Shown: piece after piece, positions 57,112-64,000 of the stretch | Layout: the number at the start of each line of letters is the position of its first letter | Position numbering within the stretch: the first letter of the stretch is position 1 | Source: Sulfuriferula plumbiphila | GTDB lineage: Bacteria > Pseudomonadota > Gammaproteobacteria > Burkholderiales > Sulfuriferulaceae | NCBI RefSeq assembly: GCF_009938015.1 | Contig: NZ_AP021884.1 | Location: 851,001 to 915,000 of the forward strand | DNA: 64,000 bases | Reading direction: 5' to 3' | Position numbers and translations under genes: made by a program | The notes under the pieces: model-generated | Seen by the model: the letters and a program-made list of their open reading frames with translations, nothing else | Told to the model about the DNA's origin: nothing | Databases searched by the model: none

Positions 57112-57510
57112 ATGGATGAATTGACCGCGCAGCAAACCGCACAACTCGATCAGGCTTTGCTAGGCCGCTACCAAAGTCTGATGGACGAGGTGCAGGAGGA
57201 GATGGAACGCACCGGCAATATCCAGTACGTGGAGGTGATGGGACGCGCTCCCGGTGATATCGGAGATGCATCAGTGGCGGATGCAGTTGCTGATCTCAAC
57301 CTGGCGATTGTGGATCGGCAAATCCACGAGATGCGTGATATCGAGGCAGCCAAACGGCGCATCAAGGCAGGCAGCTATGGCGTCTGCATGGACTGTGGCG
57401 CGGACATTGGCTTCGATCGGCTGATGGCCTATCCCACTGCCAAGCGCTGCATTGCCTGCCAACAACAGCACGAACGTATCTACGCGGGGCAGGCTCGTCC
57501 CAGTTTGTGA
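57112..57510 (+). CDS. DksA/TraR-type zinc-finger protein
   Basis: A 132-residue DksA-superfamily protein. A coiled coil (about 10-85) with VADAVADLNLAIVDRQIHEM leads to a four-cysteine zinc finger, C92-x2-C95...C113-x2-C116 (YGVCMDCGADIGFDRLMAYP). DksA proteins enter the RNA polymerase secondary channel. It lacks the DxxDxA tip exactly as in DksA, so its effect on transcription may differ. The ATG at 57112 follows GGAGGCGAGT; the earlier frame start lies inside the peroxiredoxin gene. Confidence 0.88.
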   Translation: MDELTAQQTAQLDQALLGRYQSLMDEVQEEMERTGNIQYVEVMGRAPGDIGDASVADAVADLNLAIVDRQIHEMRDIEAAKRRIKAGSYGVCMDCGADIGFDRLMAYPTAKRCIACQQQHERIYAGQARPSL

Positions 57511-57530
57511 TCACCGGAAAGGGCACGATC

Positions 57531-59255
57531 ATGCCCATCCACAATGCCGATATTGCGGCAATCTTCGAAGAGATCGCTGATCTGCTCGAAATCGAGGGTG
57601 CCAACCCGTTCCGCATCCGCGCTTACCGCAACGCAGCGCGGGTGGTGGGCGAATACGGCCGCGAGTTGCGGGCGCTGCTGGAAAATGGTGGAGACCTGCC
57701 CAGGCTGCCCGGCATCGGTACGGATCTGGCCGGCAAGATCCGCGAGATCGTCACCACCGGCCATTGTGCGTTGCTCGAGCGCCTGCGCGGAGAGCTTCCC
57801 ACCGGCGTGACCGCATTGCTCAAGATTCCCGGGCTCGGTCCCAAAAAAGTCAGCGCGCTGTATCACGACCTGGCGGTTGAAACGCCGGAACAGCTGTTAC
57901 GTATGGCACGCGAAGGGCGCATCCGCCAGCTGCATGGCTTCGGTGAAAAAACCGAAGCCAGCATCCTGCATGCCATCGAAGCCTACGGCAGCAAGGCGCG
58001 CCGCTATCCACTGGCAGCGGCGGCGCAGCACGCTACGGCGCTGGTGGCCTACCTGCGCAGTGTGCCTGGCGTGCATCAGGTCACGCTGGCGGGCAGCTAC
58101 CGGCGTCGCAAGGAAACCGTAGGCGACCTCGACATCCTGGTCAGCGCCGCCTCCGGGAGTCCGGTGATCCAGCGTTTCGTCGGCTACGACGAAGTGGCCG
58201 AAGCGTTGTCCGGCGGCACCACCCGCGCCAGCGTGACCCTGAAATGCGGCCTGCAAGTTGACCTGCGGCTGGTGGAGGACGCCAGCTACGGTGCGGCACT
58301 GGAATATTTCACTGGCAGCAGGCCACACACTATCGCGATCCGCACTCTGGCTCGGGAGCGCGGCCTGAAAGTCAACGAATACGGCGTGTTTCAGGGTGAG
58401 GCGCGCATCGCGGGCGAGACCGAGGAGTCGGTTTACGCCGCCGTGGGGCTGCCCTGGATCGCGCCCGAATTGCGCGAAGACCGTGGCGAAATCGAGGCGG
58501 CACGCGCCGGCCGGCTGCCGCGCCTGATCGAGCTGGCCGACCTCAGGGGGGATCTGCATGCGCACACTATGGCCAGCGACGGCCACGCCAGCCTGCACGC
58601 CATGGCGCTGGCGGCCCGGGCGCAGGGCCTGGAATACCTCGCCATCACCGACCACTGCGGCGCTCTGAAGATCGCCCACGGACTTGATCCGCAGCGCCTG
58701 CGCCGGCAGCTGGACGAAATCGACCGGCTCAATGCCGAACTCGCCGGCATCACCCTTCTCAAGGGCTGCGAGGTGGAGATTCTCGAGGACGGCAGCCTTG
58801 ATTTGCCGGAGGGACTGGCTGGCCGGCTCGACATCGTCATTGGTGCGCTGCACAGTCACTTCGGTCTGCCGCGCGCAAAACAGACCAGACGCATTCTGCG
58901 CGCCATGGATCATCCCCGTTTCACCCTGCTTGCCCATCCCTTCGGCCGCCTCATCAATGAGCGCGAGCCGATCGAGGTGGACATGCAGCGCATTATCCGT
59001 CACGCCCATCTGCGCGGTTGCTGGCTGGAGCTCAACGCCCAGCCGCAGCGGCTTGACCTGCCGGACACCTGGTGCCGCATGGCCAAGGCCGAAGGCGCGC
59101 TGGTGGCGGTCAATTCCGACGCGCACGGCACGGCGGCTTTCGATGACCTGGCATTCGGTATCGGCCAGGCGCGGCGTGGCTGGCTGGCGCCGGGTGACGT
59201 GGTGAACACGCGCAACCTCGCCGACTTGAAGTCGCTGATCGCCGCCACCATGTAG
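57531..59255 (+). CDS. polX: Bacterial family X DNA polymerase/3'-5' exonuclease PolX
   Basis: A 574-residue PolX. Helix-hairpin-helix motifs (LPRLPGIGTDLAGKIREIVT and KIPGLGPKKVSALYHDLAVE) are followed by the Pol X palm: VTLAGSYRRRKETVGDLDIL (catalytic Asp pair in the DLD) and LRLVEDASYG. From about residue 340 a PHP metal-dependent exonuclease domain has RGDLHAHTMASDGHAS, EYLAITDHCG and VNSDAHGTAAFDDL. It fills short gaps in base-excision repair. The ATG at 57531 is chosen over the GTG at 57507. Confidence 0.95.
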   Translation: MPIHNADIAAIFEEIADLLEIEGANPFRIRAYRNAARVVGEYGRELRALLENGGDLPRLPGIGTDLAGKIREIVTTGHCALLERLRGELPTGVTALLKIPGLGPKKVSALYHDLAVETPEQLLRMAREGRIRQLHGFGEKTEASILHAIEAYGSKARRYPLAAAAQHATALVAYLRSVPGVHQVTLAGSYRRRKETVGDLDILVSAASGSPVIQRFVGYDEVAEALSGGTTRASVTLKCGLQVDLRLVEDASYGAALEYFTGSRPHTIAIRTLARERGLKVNEYGVFQGEARIAGETEESVYAAVGLPWIAPELREDRGEIEAARAGRLPRLIELADLRGDLHAHTMASDGHASLHAMALAARAQGLEYLAITDHCGALKIAHGLDPQRLRRQLDEIDRLNAELAGITLLKGCEVEILEDGSLDLPEGLAGRLDIVIGALHSHFGLPRAKQTRRILRAMDHPRFTLLAHPFGRLINEREPIEVDMQRIIRHAHLRGCWLELNAQPQRLDLPDTWCRMAKAEGALVAVNSDAHGTAAFDDLAFGIGQARRGWLAPGDVVNTRNLADLKSLIAATM

Positions 59256-59291
59256 AATGCCCGGTTTTCTCACAGTATTGTTCCCCGTCCC

Positions 59292-61196
59292 ATGCCGCTG
59301 CTCACATTAGAAAATGCCTCCCTCGCTTTCGGCCACGTGCCACTGCTCGACCACGCCGACTGGGTCATCGAGCCCGGCGCCCATATTGGCCTGATTGGCC
59401 GCAATGGCGCGGGTAAATCCAGCCTGCTCAAAGTGCTGGCGGGCGATACCAAACCCGACGACGGTTGCGTGTGGCGCCAGCCCGGTCTCAAGCTCGCCTA
59501 TGTGCCGCAGGAGCCGCAACTCGAACCCGACCACACCGTGTACGAAGCGGTGGCGGAGGGGCTGGGCGAGGTGAGCCAGTTGCTGCTGGATTATCACGAG
59601 GTCACCCACAAGATGGGCGAGCCGGATGCCGATTTCGAGGTGCTGATGGAGCACATGCAGACCCTGCAAAGCGCTTTGGAAGCCCGTGACGGCTGGAGTC
59701 TGCAGGCGCGGGTGGAGACGGTATTGACCAAGCTCAACCTGCCCGAAGACACCCTGGTCGGCACGCTCTCAGGCGGCCTGAAAAAGCGTGTGGCGCTGGC
59801 GCGTGCGCTGGTCACCGAGCCGGATTTGCTGCTGCTGGACGAGCCCACCAACCATCTCGATCTGGCTTCCATCGAATGGCTGGAAGAGCTGATCCGCAGC
59901 TACGCCGGCGGGGTCATCGTGATTACCCACGACCGGCGCTTTCTGGACAACGTGTCGCGCCAGATTGTCGAGCTGGATCGTGGCAGCTTGCGCACTTTTG
60001 AGGGTAATTTTTCCGATTACCAGCGCATCAAGGCCGAGCAACTGGCGATTGAATCGGTCGAGCAGGCCAAGTTCGACAAGGTGCTGGCGCAGGAAGAGGT
60101 GTGGCTGCGCCAGGGCGTGAAGGCGCGCCGCACCCGCAACGAAGGCCGCGTGCGCCGCCTCGAGCAGCTGCGCCGCGAGCGCAGCGAACGCCGCAATCAT
60201 CTGGGGCAAGTCAACCTCAATGTGGACAGCGGCGAGAAATCCGGCAAGCGCGTGGCCGAGCTCGAGCACGTGACCAAAGCCTATGGCGGGCGCACGCTGA
60301 TCCGCGATTTTTCCGGCGTGATCCAGCGCGGCGACAAGGTCGGCCTGATCGGCCCCAACGGCATCGGCAAGACCACGCTGACCAAGCTCATCCTCGGCGA
60401 AATCGAGCCGGATGCGGGTACGGTAAAACTGGGCACCAAGCTCTCGGTTGCCTACTTCGACCAGTTCCGCACCCAGCTCGATGAAGAAATGAGCGTCGCC
60501 GACACCATCAGCCAGGGCGGCGATTTCGTCGAAATCGGCGGCGAGCGCAAGCACGTCATCAGTTATCTGGAAGACTTCCTGTTTGCCCCGGCGCGTTCGC
60601 GCTCGCCGGTGAAATCGCTGTCCGGCGGTGAGCGCAACCGGCTGCTGCTGGCGCGCTTGTTTACCCGCCCGGCCAACGTGCTGGTGCTGGACGAGCCGAC
60701 CAACGACCTCGACATCGACACCCTGGAATTGCTGGAAGAATTGTTGCAGGACTACCCCGGCACCGTGCTGCTGGTGTCCCACGATCGCACCTTCCTCGAC
60801 AACGTGGTGACCCAGGTGATCGCCTTCGAGGGCGACGCTGTGCTGCGCGAATATGCGGGCGGCTACGACGACTGGCTGGCGCAACGCCCCAAGTCCGGTT
60901 CGGACAAGTCAGCCATAAAAGCCACGGCGCCGAGCAAACCGGAACCCGCCAGGCCCGCTGCTGCCAAATCAAAGCTGAGCTGGAAAGAGGCGCAGGAGCT
61001 GGCGGCTCTGCCAGACCGGATTCGCGCCCTGGAAGAGGAGCAAACCGGGATTGCTGCACGCCTGTCCGACGGCGCGCTATACAGCAGCCAGCCCGCCGAA
61101 GCCAAACGGCTGCAGGCGCGTTTTGCCGACATAGACGCGGCGCTGGAAGCGGCGCTGGCGCGTTGGGAGATGCTGGAAACCAGGCGGGCTGGGTGA
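59292..61196 (+). CDS. uup: ABC-F ATPase Uup
   Basis: A 634-residue ABC-F protein. ABC1 has Walker A GRNGAGKSS near residues 36-44 and signature LSGGLKKRVALARALVTEPD. The linker is rich in Arg/Glu (RRTRNEGRVRRLEQLRRERS). ABC2 has GPNGIGKTTLTKLILGEIEP and LSGGERNRLLLARLFTRPAN. A C-terminal Uup domain (KLSWKEAQELAALPDRIRAL) binds DNA in E. coli. Uup affects precise transposon excision and ribosome function. Second ABC-F gene of the window. Confidence 0.95.
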   Translation: MPLLTLENASLAFGHVPLLDHADWVIEPGAHIGLIGRNGAGKSSLLKVLAGDTKPDDGCVWRQPGLKLAYVPQEPQLEPDHTVYEAVAEGLGEVSQLLLDYHEVTHKMGEPDADFEVLMEHMQTLQSALEARDGWSLQARVETVLTKLNLPEDTLVGTLSGGLKKRVALARALVTEPDLLLLDEPTNHLDLASIEWLEELIRSYAGGVIVITHDRRFLDNVSRQIVELDRGSLRTFEGNFSDYQRIKAEQLAIESVEQAKFDKVLAQEEVWLRQGVKARRTRNEGRVRRLEQLRRERSERRNHLGQVNLNVDSGEKSGKRVAELEHVTKAYGGRTLIRDFSGVIQRGDKVGLIGPNGIGKTTLTKLILGEIEPDAGTVKLGTKLSVAYFDQFRTQLDEEMSVADTISQGGDFVEIGGERKHVISYLEDFLFAPARSRSPVKSLSGGERNRLLLARLFTRPANVLVLDEPTNDLDIDTLELLEELLQDYPGTVLLVSHDRTFLDNVVTQVIAFEGDAVLREYAGGYDDWLAQRPKSGSDKSAIKATAPSKPEPARPAAAKSKLSWKEAQELAALPDRIRALEEEQTGIAARLSDGALYSSQPAEAKRLQARFADIDAALEAALARWEMLETRRAG

Positions 61197-61309
61197 CGCA
61201 TGAGCGCGGTGCTTTTTTGCGCGAAGAGACGAAATCCGTCCCGAATCGGAAATTTGCAATTGCTCCAATTTATTGAAACGTCAATAATTCATGACATCAC
61301 CCAGGCGTA

Positions 61310-61690
61310 GCCTGCATCCAGCAAGCGGTAATGATCGAGGGGCGCTCTTGATCTGGTTGCGCGCGGTCATGGGCAATTCGCTCAGATTGTCGGGGCAGTG
61401 GCTGGCCGGGCGTGCCACACCCACAGGTACTCCACGGGATTCAGGTCCGGCGCGTACGGCGGCAGGAATGCGATCTGGATATGCCCGTGTCCAGGCTGTC
61501 CGGATCTTCGCGCACCAAGCGGTTGCGATGCGCCTTCAGGCCATCCCGGATGACTCGCAGGGGATGCTTCAAGTGGGCCTTGAGCGCAAGATGGGGCGAT
61601 ATCCATATATGGAGGAGAAGCCGATCCAAAGGCGACCGAGCTCGGCAATCCAGCCCATGTTCAGCCAAACAGGCTTTGACATTTACATGG
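61310..61690 (-). pseudogene. IS630-type transposase remnant
   Basis: The minus strand contains DGLKAHRNRLVRED (about 61520-61560), then GHIQIAFLPPYAPDLNPVEY (61410-61470), the DDE-domain hallmark of IS630 transposases. They lie in different frames with stops between. No terminal repeats are visible and only the C-terminal third is left. It lies between uup and the diiron protein gene. Confidence 0.75.
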
Positions 61691-61880
61691 TATGGGCCAT
61701 TTCGTCTGCTGTGAATTTGGGCAGCTCAAAAGTCTGGAAGCCGGATTCTTTAGCGATGCAAGTTACTTTGATGTTGCACTGTGCTACTTGGCGAACGCTC
61801 GTGTCCCTGATGCCGATGCCGGACATGTGGCAAGCAATACATGCTTGCCCGGCGGATGTGTTATGTTCGTCCGGTGTCAT
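61683..61880 (-). pseudogene. Possible IS1-type transposase fragment
   Basis: SGIGIRDTSVRQVAQCNIKV resembles the GxGIRDTARVLxIxxxTV helix-turn-helix block of IS1 InsA proteins, preceded by a CIACH word. It is short and unflanked. A c-type haem reading (CIACH) is less likely because nothing else of a cytochrome is present. Confidence 0.3.
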
Positions 61881-61973
61881 TGACGGAATTTGTCACGCCT
61901 TTGTCGCAATGGCGCAACGGAATTGCGCTAATTTAACAACTTTGAATTCATAACTTTGACTGTCGGAGTACAC

Positions 61974-62819
61974 ATGCTTTACCCGGAAGTTTTTGGCACG
62001 CTGGAAAAACTGCGCTGGAACATGGCCAAGGATGTGCCCTGGAATCGCTTTGATCCGGCACTGCTGAACGATGAGCAGGCCACCACCATCAAGATGAACG
62101 CGATTACCGAATGGTCGGCGCTGCCTGCTACGGAAATGTTTTTGCGCGATAACCGCCATGACAGCGATTTTTCGGCATTCATGTCAGTGTGGTTTTACGA
62201 GGAACAGAAGCATGCGCTGGTGTTGATGGAATACCTGCGCCGCTACCGCCCGGACATGGCGCCTACCGAAGAAGAATTGCATCAGGTACGCTTCGAATTC
62301 GACCCGGCACCGCCGCTGGACACGCTCATGCTGCACTTCTGTGGCGAAATGCGCCTGACCCAGTGGTACCGCCGGGCTGCCCAGTGGCACACCGAACCGG
62401 TGATCAGGCATATCTACGGCCTGCTCTCGGGCGATGAGGCGCGTCACGGCGGGGTCTATTTTCGTTACATGCAGCAGGCGATCGAACGTCAAGGTGACGA
62501 GGCGCGTGCCGCTTTTGCCAAAGTCGGCGTGCTGATGACCAGTTCCGGGCGCAGCAGCAAGCCACTGCACCCGACCAATCTGCACGTCAGCGCCGAATTT
62601 TTCCCGCAGGACACCATCCAGAGCCGCCTGCCCGATCCGGACTGGCTGGAACACTGGCTGGATAAGCAAATCCAGTTCGATACCAGCTGGGAAGCCAAGG
62701 TGGTCAACACCATCCTGATCAAGCTGTCCAATCTGTTCGGTCAGTCTTTCGAGGGTGTCAAGGATCTGAACCGCTACCGCAAACAGTTCACCCAGCCTGC
62801 CGCTATAGCCGCATCCTGA
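61974..62819 (+). CDS. Ferritin-like diiron protein
   Basis: A 281-residue all-helical protein with two diiron half-sites: TEWSALPATEMFLRDNRHDS followed by FYEEQKHALVLMEYLRRY (E-x-x-H), and FCGEMRLTQWYRRAAQWHTE followed by LLSGDEARHGGVYFRYMQ (E-x-x-H). This is the acyl-ACP desaturase/ribonucleotide-reductase-like ferritin fold, so an oxygen-activating di-iron site is expected. The substrate is unknown. The ATG at 61974 has GGAG 6 bases upstream. Its 3' end overlaps the convergent alcohol dehydrogenase by 17 bp. Confidence 0.85.
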   Translation: MLYPEVFGTLEKLRWNMAKDVPWNRFDPALLNDEQATTIKMNAITEWSALPATEMFLRDNRHDSDFSAFMSVWFYEEQKHALVLMEYLRRYRPDMAPTEEELHQVRFEFDPAPPLDTLMLHFCGEMRLTQWYRRAAQWHTEPVIRHIYGLLSGDEARHGGVYFRYMQQAIERQGDEARAAFAKVGVLMTSSGRSSKPLHPTNLHVSAEFFPQDTIQSRLPDPDWLEHWLDKQIQFDTSWEAKVVNTILIKLSNLFGQSFEGVKDLNRYRKQFTQPAAIAAS

Positions 62820-63990
62820 GTATGGCTTCGATCTTGGCGTCAGTCAGTAGCACCGGATTGGTCTTCATGCTGCTGCCCCGGCTGTTGGCCGCGATACGCG
62901 GCAGATCATCCGCGCTGACGCCATAGTGACCAAGGCGTGGCAGGTGCATTTCCTCGGTCCAGCGATCCAGTGTGTCAATCAACACTGCGTGCGCGGCCAG
63001 GTCGTCCAGCGTTTCATCCCTGCCCAGCAGGCGGCCAAGTTGGGCGTACTTACGCAGCGCGGTACCGTCTGATGCGTGCTGCTTCAATGACTGCAAATTG
63101 ATTTGCGTCGCTGCGGCGGCCAGGGTACCGCAAGCCACGCCGTGCGGAATCGGAAAAAACGCACCCAGCGGTGCTGCCAGTCCATGTACCGAGCCCAACC
63201 CAATCTGCGCCAGGGTAATGCCCGATAGGAGTGCGGCATAAGCCATGCCGGTGCGCGCATTCGTGGTGGCGGCACCCTGCCGATACCATGCCAAAAGGCT
63301 GTCACGCGTTACGCGCAGGCCATCCAGCGCAAGCGCATCGGTAAATGGATTGGCCTTGCTGGAAACAAACGACTCCAATAGCTGAGTCAGCGCATCCATG
63401 CCATTTGCGGCAATCACCGGAGCCGGGCAGGATGCGAGCAGATCGGGATCAACCACCGCATACTCCGCTATCAAACTTGCATCGCGGAATGATTTTTTGA
63501 AGCCATTCGCACCATGCAGGCTCAACACGGCATTTTTGGTGGTCTCGGAGCCTGTACCTGCCGTAGTCGGCACCGCAATAAAGGGGGTGGCCGGGCCCGT
63601 ATAAGGCAACTCTGGTCCCACGCCTTCCAGGTGATCCATGACGGAGTTGCCCGGTCGCAGCAAACCGGCGATGGCCTTCGCCGCATCCAGTGCGCAGCCA
63701 CCACCAATGCCGATTACCACGTCGATTTCACAATTCCGCAAGCGTGCAACCGCCGCATCAACCAGATGCGGCGAAGGTTCGGTTTCCACCTGCAATTCCA
63801 GCCAGGTTATCCCCTGTGCCGCAAAATCGCTCAGGAGCGTTGCCCAGATGCGGGGATCACGGATGGCGGTGCGGCCAGTGACAAGCAACGCATGCCTGCC
63901 ATGGCGGGCAGCCAATTCAGGAAGCTGCTGCACCGCACCCGGTCCGAACAGGATGCGCGGTAAACGCGAAATATTGAATGCATTCATCAT
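62803..63990 (-). CDS. Iron-containing (type III) alcohol dehydrogenase
   Basis: A 395-residue NAD(P)-dependent alcohol dehydrogenase of the iron-dependent family. It opens NAFNISRLPRILFGPGAVQQ and has the nucleotide-binding GIGGGCALDAAKAIAGLL. Metal-site region: NGMDALTQLLESFVSSKANP, where the usual His after MDALT is Gln, and later GSVHGLAAPLGAFFPIPHGV with two His ligands. The Gln variant is found in a subset of the family, so metal use may differ. It may be cut off at the window edge only upstream of its promoter; the coding sequence is complete. Confidence 0.92.
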   Translation of the reverse strand: MMNAFNISRLPRILFGPGAVQQLPELAARHGRHALLVTGRTAIRDPRIWATLLSDFAAQGITWLELQVETEPSPHLVDAAVARLRNCEIDVVIGIGGGCALDAAKAIAGLLRPGNSVMDHLEGVGPELPYTGPATPFIAVPTTAGTGSETTKNAVLSLHGANGFKKSFRDASLIAEYAVVDPDLLASCPAPVIAANGMDALTQLLESFVSSKANPFTDALALDGLRVTRDSLLAWYRQGAATTNARTGMAYAALLSGITLAQIGLGSVHGLAAPLGAFFPIPHGVACGTLAAAATQINLQSLKQHASDGTALRKYAQLGRLLGRDETLDDLAAHAVLIDTLDRWTEEMHLPRLGHYGVSADDLPRIAANSRGSSMKTNPVLLTDAKIEAILRMRL

Positions 63991-64000
63991 TTGAACTGAC

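Noticed and set aside
61683..61880. Small c-type cytochrome based on CIACH
   Set aside because: A single CxxCH in a short frame without a signal peptide or other cytochrome features, lying between IS fragments.

Overview
The window is 64 kb of a GC-rich, gene-dense proteobacterial chromosome. The gene order ftsK-lolA-rarA-serS facing trxB-smr-bcp-phoH, together with RlmM, YaeQ, the RoxA-like oxygenase, DUF2288, DUF1853 and a KDPG-like absence of any Gram-positive marker, points to a betaproteobacterium. A Nitrosomonadales relative (Gallionellaceae or Sulfuricellaceae type) is my best guess. That is an inference from gene content; there is no rRNA gene to confirm it.

Layout. 0-5.4 kb: slyD, a Bcp-type peroxiredoxin, a RoxA-like ribosomal oxygenase, an Ala/Pro-repeat lipoprotein, and an aminotransferase-rmuC operon. 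5.4-6.8 kb: an IS110-family (IS1111 group) element inserted 10-12 bp upstream of the rmuC start codon. 7-13.6 kb: single genes (exported DsrE-like protein, msrA, double-cupin protein, Sel1 protein, yaeQ, yaiI, DUF4870-like, rlmM, a decayed aquaporin, DUF1003). 13.8-16.8 kb: a two-gene operon of a Tat-exported DsrE-like protein and a solute-binding lipoprotein, a decayed sorbosone dehydrogenase, a small exported protein and csbD. 17.4-23.6 kb: a four-gene marR-MFP-RND-OMF efflux operon. 23.8-26.2 kb: a PAP2/lipid kinase/metallophosphoesterase operon. 26.7-30.1 kb: a c'-type cytochrome, a cytochrome b561, an H-NS-like protein and an EmrB-type MFS pump. 30.3-41.8 kb: the conserved core block (tRNA-Ser, mltF, serS-rarA-lolA-ftsK, then trxB-smr-bcp-phoH-RNase-barstar). 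41.9-54.3 kb: transport, stress and regulatory genes, including two ABC-F type or MFS proteins and a Cache/HAMP/GGDEF diguanylate cyclase. 54.4-55.1 kb: a chimeric pseudogene. 55.1-61.2 kb: tRNA-Arg, an MFS transporter, a third peroxiredoxin, a DksA-like protein, PolX and Uup. 61.2-64 kb: IS remnants, a diiron protein and an iron-type alcohol dehydrogenase.

The most notable observation is in the IS1111-group element. Its non-coding end downstream of the transposase folds into a stem-loop (5542-5606). The two sides of that loop carry 7-nt words matching the two chromosomal flanks of this very insertion, TTCCTTG on one side and CATCTCC on the other. This is what is expected of the target-binding loop of a bridge/seek RNA. 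The insertion separates rmuC from its ancestral upstream region. Other notable items are a sensor/PhnD chimeric pseudogene, two exported DsrE-superfamily proteins, a translationally coupled phoH-RNase-barstar trio, dispersed repeats that supply stop codons, and several fossil genes.
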